From contig JAGDBT010000076.1 in assembly GCA_017958895.1 (NCBI GenBank), positions 1 to 13,804 on the forward strand: a stretch of DNA of 13,804 nt, read 5' to 3'. Shown piece by piece: positions 1 to 6,956 of this stretch. The DNA comes from Alphaproteobacteria bacterium. Its GTDB lineage: Bacteria > Pseudomonadota > Alphaproteobacteria > RF32 > CAG-239. The translations under genes and the position numbers were made by a program. Under the pieces are notes generated by a model, which did no database searches, was not told where the DNA came from, and saw nothing but the letters and a program-made list of their open reading frames with translations. Each line of letters opens with the position of its first letter. The stretch's first letter is position 1.

Positions 1-57
1 GCTCCTGCTAAGAAGGAGATGACTATGGATGAGCTTGTTGAGTATCTCAGCAAGTAA
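1..57 (+). CDS. C-terminal end of an unidentified protein (partial)
   Basis: Frame 1 is open from the left edge to a TAA at 55-57. It gives 18 residues ending in MTMDELVEYLSK. A strong intrinsic terminator begins 10 bases after the stop, which is the main reason to treat this as the end of a real gene. The tail is short, acidic and helical-looking, and too short to assign a family. The gene body lies to the left of the window. Confidence 0.6.
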   Translation, partial: APAKKEMTMDELVEYLSK

Positions 58-66
58 GTCTATCGG

Positions 67-110
67 AAAGCCTTTCGTTACCTTTGGGTAACGGGAGGCT
101 TTTCTTTTTT
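67..110 (+). terminator. Rho-independent terminator of the left-edge gene
   Basis: A 16-base arm (67-82) pairs with 87-102 around a TTTG loop. The core is CGTTACC/GGTAACG and the outer part is AAAGCCT/AGGCTTT, joined by two T-G wobble pairs. A T-rich tract (103-110) follows. It sits 10 bases after the partial gene's stop on the same strand. Confidence 0.9.
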
Positions 111-160
111 GGCATTACTCTTTGGTAGCTTTTAAACATCTCTCTTGGTCACTTTTTAAA

Positions 161-262
161 TGTCATTCTAGGGCTTGTCCCTAGAATCCATTAGACCCTC
201 GGCCGAAGGTGACAGAAAGAAATGGATACTCGGTACGCGCTGACGCTTGACCGAGTATGACG
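161..262. repeat. Two-hairpin intergenic palindromic element
   Basis: Two perfect 9-bp hairpins sit in inverted orientation. The first pairs ATTCTAGGG (165-173) with CCCTAGAAT (179-187). The second pairs ATACTCGGT (226-234) with ACCGAGTAT (250-258). Their outer boundaries are inverted copies: GTCAT...ATCCATT on the left and AATGGAT...ATGAC on the right. The stem interiors differ between the two hairpins but remain fully paired. A further imperfect palindrome around TCGGCCGA lies between them (about 194-209). This architecture resembles the dispersed palindromic elements of alphaproteobacterial intergenic regions. No coding sequence is seen here. The remainder of 111-325 is AT-rich, with scattered GTCATAAAAAAA / GACATAAAAAAA motifs that may be decayed repeat ends. 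Confidence 0.7.
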
Positions 263-325
263 TAAAAAAAGAGGCGTGGGCAAGTATAACAGAGTCATAA
301 AAAAACAGTTCCGAAATGACGACAT

Positions 326-351
326 AAAAAAACGCCGCAAAAAGCGGCGTT
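326..351 (-). terminator. Rho-independent terminator of the fabD-fabG operon
   Basis: AACGCCGC (331-338) pairs perfectly with GCGGCGTT (344-351) around an A5 loop. The A-run at 326-332 reads as a T-tract on the minus strand, directly after the stem. It lies 21 bases beyond the fabG stop, in the orientation needed to end that transcript. Confidence 0.9.
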
Positions 352-372
352 GCAAGAAAAAGTCGGCAATTT

Positions 373-1110
373 TTAAATCATCGCCATACCACCGTTAACG
401 TGAATGGTTTGTCCGGTAATATATTGCGCTTCGTCAGAGGCCAAAAAGGCTACGGCATTGGCAATATCCTGGGCTTCGCCGAGTTTGGCTTCCGGTATTT
501 TGGCGAGCAATGCCGCTTTAACATCATCAGGCAATACATCGGTCATCGGAGTGCGGATAAATCCCGGAGCAATGGAATTAACGGTTACACCGCGTGAGCC
601 GACTTCTTGAGCCAGGCATTTGTTCATGGCAATCATACCGGCTTTGGATGCGGAATAATTGGCTTGTCCGGCATTACCCATAACACCGACCACGGAAGCA
701 ATACCGATAATACGACCGAAACGACGTTTAATCATACCTCTGACAGCGGCACGAGCCAACTTAAAGCCGGCGGAAAGATTAACATCTAGTACCAATTGCC
801 ATTCTTCATCACTCATGCGCATAAATAAGTTGTCGCGGGTAAGGCCGGCATTGTTTACCAAAATATCAATACGTCCCATTTTTTCTTCTACATCGCCGAC
901 CAATTTTTTAACGGCTTCGGCATCGGTAAGATTGGCCACAAAACATTCGGCATCTTTGCCGATTTCAGCCTTCAAAGCCAAAAGTCTTTCCTCGTTCATA
1001 TCGGTTAAAGCCAAAATGGCGCCCTGCTCATGTAAAGTGTGAGCAATTTTATAGCCTAAACCTCCGGCAGCACCGGTAATCAAGGCAACTTTTCCGTCCA
1101 GTCTGAACAT
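373..1110 (-). CDS. fabG: 3-oxoacyl-[acyl-carrier-protein] reductase FabG
   Basis: NADPH-dependent reductase of type II fatty acid synthesis in the cytoplasm. It reduces 3-oxoacyl-ACP to 3-hydroxyacyl-ACP. The 245-residue length is normal for FabG. It is a classical short-chain dehydrogenase/reductase: glycine-rich cofactor motif TGAAGGLG (12-19), NNAG (86-89), and the catalytic set Asn111, Ser139, Tyr152 and Lys156 (YSASK). The end, ITGQTIHVNGGMAM, is typical of the family. The start is supported by AAGGAT a few bases upstream. The gene begins 15 bases after the fabD stop and so is almost certainly cotranscribed with it. A terminator follows directly, so acpP and fabF, which often come next in proteobacteria, are not part of this unit. 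Many SDRs look alike; the fabD linkage makes FabG the firm choice. Confidence 0.96.
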   Translation of the reverse strand: MFRLDGKVALITGAAGGLGYKIAHTLHEQGAILALTDMNEERLLALKAEIGKDAECFVANLTDAEAVKKLVGDVEEKMGRIDILVNNAGLTRDNLFMRMSDEEWQLVLDVNLSAGFKLARAAVRGMIKRRFGRIIGIASVVGVMGNAGQANYSASKAGMIAMNKCLAQEVGSRGVTVNSIAPGFIRTPMTDVLPDDVKAALLAKIPEAKLGEAQDIANAVAFLASDEAQYITGQTIHVNGGMAMI

Positions 1111-1125
1111 ATCTTTATCCTTTCA

Positions 1126-2070
1126 TTATAAGTTTTTTGCCAGTTCTTCAATTTCTTGAATGGAACCGACCGAAATTGAATTTATGTCTTTATAGCCGCG
1201 TTTGGCGATACCCGAAAGCACCTTTCCGGCCCCCAATTCAACCAAATCGGTTATGCCTTCCTGATGTAAAAACTCCATGGTTTCACGCCATCTGACCGTG
1301 CCGGTAACCTGTTCTATAAGGTGTTTGATGATTTCTTTGTGGTCGGTTATCGGAGAAGCCAAAACATTGGCTATTAACGGAATTTGAGCGTCGCGAGCCT
1401 CAACTTCCATAAATTTGCGAGCCATAACATCGGCCGCCGGAGCCATAAACGGACTGTGAAACGGTGCGCTTACGGCCAATTTTACACATTTGCGAGCCCC
1501 GAATTCAGAGGCAATTTGCATAGCCTTGTCAATGGCGGATGTTGTGCCTGATATAACCACCTGTCCGTCGGAATTATCGTTGGCGGCAACACAAATGTCT
1601 TTGCCACCGGAGCAAGCATCTAACAGGGCATCGATATCTTTATACGAAAGTCCCAAAACAGCGGCCATAGAACCGACTCCGAGCGGAACGGCACTTTGCA
1701 TGGCCTGTCCGCGCCAACGCAAAAGCTTGGCAGTGTCGGTTAAGGAAAAAACACCGGCGGTGCAAGCGGCGGAATATTCGCCGAGCGAATGGCCCGCAAC
1801 ATAAGAGGCTTTATTTTTTAAGTCTATGCCGAAATCTTTTTCCAGAACTTTAACCACAGCCATGGAAAAAGCCATTAAGGCCGGCTGAGTGTTAACAGTG
1901 AGAGTTAATTGCGTATCCGGACCTTCGGTCATTATTTTGAACAGGTCTTGTGAAAGAGCATCGTTTACTTGTTCAAAAACTTCACGCGCCGTGGCAAAAT
2001 TTTCGGCCAGCTCTTTTCCCATTCCCACAAATTGGGAACCCTGTCCCGGAAAAACAAAAGCGTATTTCAT
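1126..2070 (-). CDS. fabD: Malonyl-CoA:ACP transacylase FabD
   Basis: Transfers malonyl from CoA to acyl carrier protein, supplying the extender unit for fatty acid synthesis. From the chosen start it has 314 residues, close to the usual length. It opens with FVFPGQGSQ, the family's N-terminal signature. The nucleophile is Ser95 in GHSLG, the substrate-carboxylate arginine is Arg120 (RGQAMQ), and the catalytic histidine is His205 in APFHSPFM. The reading frame extends 15 codons upstream to 2115. The ATG at 2068-2070 is preferred because an AAAGGAT ribosome site precedes it and homologues begin with this Met. The longer form would also start upstream of the predicted transcription start. It is the first gene of the fabD-fabG operon and diverges from ftsK. 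Confidence 0.96.
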   Translation of the reverse strand: MKYAFVFPGQGSQFVGMGKELAENFATAREVFEQVNDALSQDLFKIMTEGPDTQLTLTVNTQPALMAFSMAVVKVLEKDFGIDLKNKASYVAGHSLGEYSAACTAGVFSLTDTAKLLRWRGQAMQSAVPLGVGSMAAVLGLSYKDIDALLDACSGGKDICVAANDNSDGQVVISGTTSAIDKAMQIASEFGARKCVKLAVSAPFHSPFMAPAADVMARKFMEVEARDAQIPLIANVLASPITDHKEIIKHLIEQVTGTVRWRETMEFLHQEGITDLVELGAGKVLSGIAKRGYKDINSISVGSIQEIEELAKNL

Positions 2071-2100
2071 TAAAATCCTTTCTTTCAGGTCTATTGACAA

Positions 2101-2128
2101 GGTATAATATAGCAAAAATAAAAGTCAA
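2101..2128 (-). promoter_or_regulatory. Putative sigma-70-type promoter for fabD-fabG
   Basis: Reading the minus strand, TTGACT (2128-2123) lies 16 bases from TATACC (2106-2101). The -35 box matches the consensus at five of six positions and the -10 at four of six. The expected transcription start is near 2094, leaving a leader of about 25 bases before the fabD ATG. It is predicted from sequence only. Confidence 0.5.
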
Positions 2129-2192
2129 GGATAACACCTATTTTTGTTCACATGTCGGCAGAATTTTTAATATTTTATTGAGGTTTTGCCTG

Positions 2193-2198
2193 TATAAT
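2193..2198 (+). promoter_or_regulatory. Possible -10 element for ftsK
   Basis: A perfect TATAAT lies 37 bases upstream of the ftsK start codon, preceded directly by TG. No good -35 hexamer lies 16-18 bases upstream; that stretch is simply AT-rich. This is therefore a weak candidate, but it is the best one in the fabD-ftsK divergent gap. Confidence 0.35.
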
Positions 2199-2234
2199 TC
2201 TTTGAGTCGGAGAATTTGGATTTTTGAGGACGTT

Positions 2235-4847
2235 ATGGGTAATAAAAAGAACAATAAAAATACGGAAAAATCGTTATTTGCAAAGTTGCTGTGTTTAATT
2301 TTCGGGGTGATATTGATAATTTTGCCGCTTACGGTATTTACCTCTTTATTCGGCTATGATGCCGCCGATCCTTCATTTAACAAGGTAAGCTCTACGGCCT
2401 CGGAAGTGCATAATTTTTTGGGAAAGTTCGGTTCGTACAGTGCCGATGCGGTTTTGAGCACCTTCGGTTTGTCTTTGATAATATTTCTTGTTGTGCCGAT
2501 TTTCTGGGGAATAGGATTGTGTAAAAATAAGGCTTTTCCGGAAGCGAAAATGCGAATATTTGCTTGGTTTGTCGGTGTATTAAGTTTGGCTTGTTTTATA
2601 GATTTGGTCGGAAGTTCTTATTTGGGAACGCTTAATTTGCCTTATAATTTAGCCGGAGAATGGAGCAGAGTTTTAAGCCGGCCGCTCAGCAGTTATATCA
2701 ACAATTTGAATATTCCGTATAATACTTTTATTTTGGAAGCGGCCATATTTTTTGTCAGTGTTACGGCCTTTAATTTTGCCGCCGGAGTTACTTTCAGAAT
2801 GTGGGCAAAATTGTTGAAAAAACTTTTGGCCGCAATAAAGAAAGTTTTTGAAAAAATATGGTCACTGTTCAGAAAAGCAGCTAATATCAAACATTTCAGC
2901 GAATTTAAAGAACTCAATCCGAGTTATCTGTCGAATAAAATGAAACCGCAAATCAGGGCGCAAAATGTTCGTCGTGAACCGGAATTTGAACGCACGGAAA
3001 ATATTTCTTCGGGCACCTTAAATCGTTCAACATCATTGAGCTTGTCGGGTGCAAAAACAGATGATAATACGGCAAGGGGGTTGACCATAGAAATTCCGCA
3101 AATAACCGTCAGCGGCGGCGAAAATAAAAATTCTCGCTCGATAGCGGCTCATAAGCAGACCGTAAGTCCGACTTTTGATTTTATGAATGACGAAGTTCCG
3201 AACAAAGAGCCGCAGAGCTTTTCTGCCGAAGATATATATCAAAGCGAAGAAAACAAAAATCAGGAAAAAGTAAAATCACAATCTGCCGGAAAGAGTTCGA
3301 CGACAAGTCAAACAAATAAAAATACCGCCTCAAAGGCCAAAAAATATGTGTTGCCGGATATTAATTTCCTTTCGGCTCCGAAAGAGAATAATGTGGTGGA
3401 AATTGATGAAAATGTCTTAAAGAAAAATGCCGAACTGTTGGAAAAAGTACTCAATGATTTCGGAATTCGCGGGCAAATTGTTAAAGTTCGCCCCGGTCCG
3501 GTGGTTACTTTGTATGAATTAGAGCCGGCTCCGGGAACCAGAACTGCCAGAGTTATCGGTTTGTCGGATGATATTGCTCGTTCAATGTCGGTGGCTTCCG
3601 TGCGTATGGCGGTGGTAAGCGGACATAATACCATAGGTATTGAATTGCCGAATGAAAAACGTCAGACTGTATGGTTGCGCGAATTGTTGGATGATAAAGA
3701 TTTCCGCGAAAACAAAAATATTTTGAATGTGGCTTTGGGTAAAGATATCGGCGGACAACATGTTTATGCCGATTTATCGAGAATGCCGCACTTGTTGGTT
3801 GCAGGTACAACCGGCTCCGGTAAATCGGTGGGCGTTAACTCTATGATTTTGTCGCTCTTATACAGAATGACACCGGAACAATGTCGTTTTATTATGATTG
3901 ATCCGAAACAGCTTGAATTTTCCATGTATAACGGAATTCCTCATTTATTGACACCGGTCATTACCGATCCGGCTAAGGCAGTTGTCGGTTTAAAGTGGGC
4001 AGTGCAGGAAATGGAAAATCGTTATCGTTCGATGGCTCTATTAAATGTTCGCAATATTGCGGGTTATAATAAAAAAGTTGCGGAACTGAGCGCCTCGGGA
4101 AAAGAAATTAAAAAGACTATTCAAACAGGTTTTGATAAGGAAACCGGTTTGCCGGTTTATGAAGAACAGGTGCTTGATACAACGCCTATGCCTTATATTG
4201 TGGTGGTGGTTGATGAAATGGCCGATTTGATGTTGGTGGCCGGTAAAGAGGTGGAAGCGGCTATTCAACGTTTGGCACAAATGGCACGTGCGGCCGGCAT
4301 ACACCTTATTATGTCAACGCAAAGACCTTCGGTTGATGTTATTACCGGTGTGATTAAAGCAAACTTCCCGAGTCGTATCAGTTTCCATGTTACCACAAAA
4401 TTTGACAGTGCCACAATTTTAGGCGAAAAAGGCGCCGAACAACTTTTGGGTATGGGCGATATGCTTTATATGCCTTCCGGTATGCGTCCGATACGTGTTC
4501 ACGGCTGTTTTGTTCCTGATGAAGAAGTTGAAAAAGTGGCGGAATTTATTAAAAATCAGGGTGAGCCGCAATATGTTGCGGAGGTCACGGCCGGCGAACT
4601 CAACAGTAAGGATAACGGGCCGCTTTTTGACGGTAGTGATTTTGCCAACGGCGATACGGAAGAAGAACTTTATCAGCAGGCGGTGGAGATTGTTCGCGCC
4701 GACAAGAAAGCTTCAACCAGTTACATACAACGTAAGTTGCGAATCGGCTATAATCGTGCCGCTAACTTAATTGACCGTATGGAACGCGAAGGGGTGGTCA
4801 GCAAACAAGACCATGTCGGCAGACGCGAAGTTTTAGGTGTAAGTTAA
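2235..4847 (+). CDS. ftsK: DNA translocase FtsK
   Basis: Septum-anchored, ATP-driven hexameric DNA pump that clears chromosome termini and activates XerCD recombination at dif. The protein has 870 residues from ATG 2235, which follows a GAGGA ribosome site. Four hydrophobic segments (about 13-40, 72-96, 105-125, 155-185) form the membrane anchor. A basic, Ser/Asn/Lys-rich linker of roughly 160 residues follows, much shorter than in E. coli FtsK. The motor carries Walker A GTTGSGKS (524-531), Walker B ending in Asp660-Glu661 (VVVVDEMAD), and the STQRPSVDVITG segment typical of FtsK/SpoIIIE. The last about 64 residues (YIQRKLRIGYNRAANLIDRM) are the gamma winged helix that reads KOPS sequences. 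The frame stays open upstream to 1950, but that part overlaps fabD antisense and lacks a ribosome site. Its stop interlocks with the convergent gene's stop. Confidence 0.96.
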   Translation: MGNKKNNKNTEKSLFAKLLCLIFGVILIILPLTVFTSLFGYDAADPSFNKVSSTASEVHNFLGKFGSYSADAVLSTFGLSLIIFLVVPIFWGIGLCKNKAFPEAKMRIFAWFVGVLSLACFIDLVGSSYLGTLNLPYNLAGEWSRVLSRPLSSYINNLNIPYNTFILEAAIFFVSVTAFNFAAGVTFRMWAKLLKKLLAAIKKVFEKIWSLFRKAANIKHFSEFKELNPSYLSNKMKPQIRAQNVRREPEFERTENISSGTLNRSTSLSLSGAKTDDNTARGLTIEIPQITVSGGENKNSRSIAAHKQTVSPTFDFMNDEVPNKEPQSFSAEDIYQSEENKNQEKVKSQSAGKSSTTSQTNKNTASKAKKYVLPDINFLSAPKENNVVEIDENVLKKNAELLEKVLNDFGIRGQIVKVRPGPVVTLYELEPAPGTRTARVIGLSDDIARSMSVASVRMAVVSGHNTIGIELPNEKRQTVWLRELLDDKDFRENKNILNVALGKDIGGQHVYADLSRMPHLLVAGTTGSGKSVGVNSMILSLLYRMTPEQCRFIMIDPKQLEFSMYNGIPHLLTPVITDPAKAVVGLKWAVQEMENRYRSMALLNVRNIAGYNKKVAELSASGKEIKKTIQTGFDKETGLPVYEEQVLDTTPMPYIVVVVDEMADLMLVAGKEVEAAIQRLAQMARAAGIHLIMSTQRPSVDVITGVIKANFPSRISFHVTTKFDSATILGEKGAEQLLGMGDMLYMPSGMRPIRVHGCFVPDEEVEKVAEFIKNQGEPQYVAEVTAGELNSKDNGPLFDGSDFANGDTEEELYQQAVEIVRADKKASTSYIQRKLRIGYNRAANLIDRMEREGVVSKQDHVGRREVLGVS

Positions 4848-5974
4848 AGGTTATTTTTGTTGACCGGAAAACTTTTGTGTTTGGCCAGATAATCATCGGT
4901 ATAATCAATATTGTTCTGAAAATATTTGGTTATTAAAGAGCCGTTGCGATATTCCTTATAAATACCGTTGATTTTGTTGTTTTTGTATTCGGCTTCAACC
5001 ATAAGCAAACCGTTGTTATTGTAAATTTTACGAACTCCGTTAAGCTCGTTGTTTTGATATTGAGCCTCTTCTTCAAGCTTGCCTTTGTTGTTGAATTTTT
5101 GGTAAAGACCGTTTTTCTGCCCGTTTTTGTTGGTATATTTTTCAACAATTACGCGATTGCGAGTGAGCGTACATTCACCGTCTACTTTAATATCATGCAC
5201 AAGGGTATCTCTGCCTTTGATAACATGTTTTACGGAAACCAGAGAATTGTCTTTATAAACGCAATCCCAAGTTTGGTCACCTTCCGGTTCGTCATGTTTT
5301 TCGGCGTGAACCATCTTACCGTTTTTGAAAGAAAGAAATTCTTTGTCATATTCGCGAACTTCGCCGGTAAAGAGCCCTTTATCAAAAACACCGGTCGCTT
5401 TAACGCCTTCCTGAATAAAAGCGTTCATGGCAAAAAAGTCGGTATCCACAAGTTCCGGAATATAGGCGGTTTCCTGAGTTAAAAGGCGAGAGCAGTTTTG
5501 CGCGAAATAGCGACCTTGCAAAATTCCGTTTACATATGAAACTTCTTCTTTGCTGTTTCCATAACCGCCCTGGTTGCATTTGAATACGAAGATGCCTTGT
5601 TTTTTGCCGTCTTTATATAAGCCGGCCTCATTGCACACGGCATTACCGTTTTGGATTTTCCATTCCAGGTTATGCGGACCGTTGAAAGGCAAACCGTCTT
5701 TAAAATCTTTGACGGTATGACCGTCATGATCAACCTTGGTCGGACGCCCCAACTCATCATAAAATGTTTCGATTATTTTGCCGGTAGGAGAGATTTCCTG
5801 CGAATAGCGACATTTTCCTTCAACCCAGTTCTGTCTTTTAATAACCTTATTTGTGCCGAGTTGATATTCAATATATTCTCCTTGCATTTGCCCGGATTGA
5901 TCCAGATAGTAAACGGATTTTACACTACCGTTTCCGTAATAAGTTTTTCTAACCGTTAACACAGGCATAATCAT
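4844..5974 (-). CDS. MORN-variant (YwqK-like) repeat protein
   Basis: 376 residues with no membrane segment or signal peptide, so probably cytoplasmic. The clearest repeats are near the C terminus (about 282-352). Three units of 23-24 residues follow the pattern NG-x-x-NG-x-Y-x-x-[YF]-x-x-x-G-x-L-x-x-E-x-x-Y, the variant MORN motif found in YwqK-family proteins. Degenerate copies occur at the N terminus (NGSVKSVYYLDQSGQMQGEY) and around 115-155. The family is often labelled antitoxin by automatic annotation; no toxin partner is visible here, so that label should not be taken literally. The first ATG (5974) lies 4 bases after GGAG, and an in-frame ATG at 5968 is an equally plausible start. Monocistronic, with its own promoter, and converging on ftsK with no terminator between. 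Function unknown; a binding or scaffold role is only a guess. Confidence 0.85.
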   Translation of the reverse strand: MIMPVLTVRKTYYGNGSVKSVYYLDQSGQMQGEYIEYQLGTNKVIKRQNWVEGKCRYSQEISPTGKIIETFYDELGRPTKVDHDGHTVKDFKDGLPFNGPHNLEWKIQNGNAVCNEAGLYKDGKKQGIFVFKCNQGGYGNSKEEVSYVNGILQGRYFAQNCSRLLTQETAYIPELVDTDFFAMNAFIQEGVKATGVFDKGLFTGEVREYDKEFLSFKNGKMVHAEKHDEPEGDQTWDCVYKDNSLVSVKHVIKGRDTLVHDIKVDGECTLTRNRVIVEKYTNKNGQKNGLYQKFNNKGKLEEEAQYQNNELNGVRKIYNNNGLLMVEAEYKNNKINGIYKEYRNGSLITKYFQNNIDYTDDYLAKHKSFPVNKNNL

Positions 5975-6004
5975 TTATCTCCATAAAAAATACCAATCTT
6001 ATCT

Positions 6005-6033
6005 ATAATAACACGCATTTTCGGTGAAGGCAA
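6005..6033 (-). promoter_or_regulatory. Putative promoter for the MORN-variant repeat gene
   Basis: Reading the minus strand, TTGCCT (6033-6028) lies exactly 17 bases from TATTAT (6010-6005). The -10 matches at five of six positions and the -35 at four. The start would be near 5998, about 24 bases before the gene, and downstream of the rpsD terminator, so the gene would be transcribed independently. Confidence 0.5.
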
Positions 6034-6067
6034 TATTTTTCATCGGTGATTCAAGAGAATTTAAAAC

Positions 6068-6099
6068 AAAAAAATCCCGGCAAAACCGGGAATTTTTTT
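6068..6099 (-). terminator. Rho-independent terminator downstream of rpsD
   Basis: TCCCGG (6075-6080) pairs with CCGGGA (6086-6091) around a CAAAA loop. It is flanked by A7 (6068-6074) on the left and T7 (6093-6099) on the right. On the minus strand the A-run is the U-tract, placed correctly for rpsD, whose stop is at 6118. The symmetry means it could also act on the plus strand. Confidence 0.88.
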
Positions 6100-6117
6100 G
6101 CAATATCCGCCAAAAGA

Positions 6118-6732
6118 TTAACGAGAGTAGAACTCGATAACCAGGTTCGGTTGCATCATAGCGGCATAAGGAATATCCTCAAACTTCGGAACGAAAGTAT
6201 ATTTGGCAGTCAATTTTTTGGTGTCAACTTCCAAATATTCCGGAAAATCACGAGATTGAGATTCCAAAGCAGCGGCAACCAAAGCCAAACTCTTTGACTT
6301 TTCGCGAACTTCGATAACATCGCCTACTTTTACCATGTAAGAAGGAATATTAACCTTCTTGCCGTTTACGGTAACATGACCGTGGTTAACAAACTGACGA
6401 GCCGCAAAAACGCTTGGTACAAACTTTGATTTATATACCAAATTATCCAAACGAGATTCCAACAAACCGATTAAGTTTTCGGCGGCATCACCGCTGCGAC
6501 GAATTGCTTCGGCATAATATTTGTGGAATTGCTTTTCGGAAATGTTACCATAATAAACTTTCAGCTTTTGCTTAGCCATTAATTGTTCACCATAGTCGGT
6601 AACTTTCTTTCTTCTTTGACCGTGTTGGCCCGGAGCATAAGATCTCTTATTAAACGGGCTGTTGGCGTCACCCCAAAGATTTTCGCCATAACGGCGGCTG
6701 TTTTTCTTTTTAGCAGCAACAATACTTTTCAT
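6118..6732 (-). CDS. rpsD: 30S ribosomal protein S4
   Basis: Primary 16S rRNA-binding protein that nucleates assembly of the 30S body and helps maintain decoding accuracy. The 204-residue length is normal. The N-terminal domain has the alphaproteobacterial form RRYGENLWG...SPFNKRSYAPGQHGQRR and no zinc-binding cysteine cluster. The S4 RNA-binding domain spans about 92-150 (SRLDNLVYKSKFVPS, ARQFVNHGHVTVNGK). It ends in the family-typical LVIEFYSR. The start is supported by AAGGAAAAG just upstream of the ATG. The gene stands alone, with its own terminator, not inside the S13-S11-alpha operon as in E. coli. Autoregulation by S4 is known in other bacteria, but no specific operator is visible here. 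Confidence 0.98.
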   Translation of the reverse strand: MKSIVAAKKKNSRRYGENLWGDANSPFNKRSYAPGQHGQRRKKVTDYGEQLMAKQKLKVYYGNISEKQFHKYYAEAIRRSGDAAENLIGLLESRLDNLVYKSKFVPSVFAARQFVNHGHVTVNGKKVNIPSYMVKVGDVIEVREKSKSLALVAAALESQSRDFPEYLEVDTKKLTAKYTFVPKFEDIPYAAMMQPNLVIEFYSR

Positions 6733-6956
6733 TTACTTTTCCTTTTCTTGGTTATTAATGTTATTGTCCCGGTAGTCATAAACCTTAATTTATAACGAGA
6801 AAGCCTGATATCTGTTGTTTTAGGACAATCTGCATTCCCGGAAGTGGGGTCAACTTACATCAAAATTTTTTATTTTTCAAGCAAAAAAATAAGCATATTT
6901 GCGAAATAGAACTGGATTTTAAGCGGAAAAGCATTAAAATGCTATTCGGAGGGGAA

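Noticed and set aside
659..1042. 127-codon plus-strand ORF
   Set aside because: Complementary-strand shadow of fabG, with no recognisable domain or ribosome site.
2094..2108. Plus-strand TTGACA and TATAAT beside each other
   Set aside because: The two hexamers are only three bases apart, far too close for a sigma-70 promoter. They overlap the more convincing minus-strand fabD promoter.
2071..2115. 15-codon upstream extension of fabD
   Set aside because: It adds residues before the conserved FVFPGQGSQ start, has no ribosome site, and would begin upstream of the predicted transcription start.
1950..2234. N-terminal 95-codon extension of ftsK in the same frame
   Set aside because: It runs antisense through fabD and its promoter, lacks a ribosome site, and is not FtsK-like. 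ATG 2235 has a good GAGGA site and begins the normal membrane domain.
5054..5482. 142-codon plus-strand ORF with hydrophobic stretches
   Set aside because: Antisense to the MORN-variant gene. Its hydrophobic residues arise from the Asn/Lys-rich codons on the other strand, and no ribosome site is seen.
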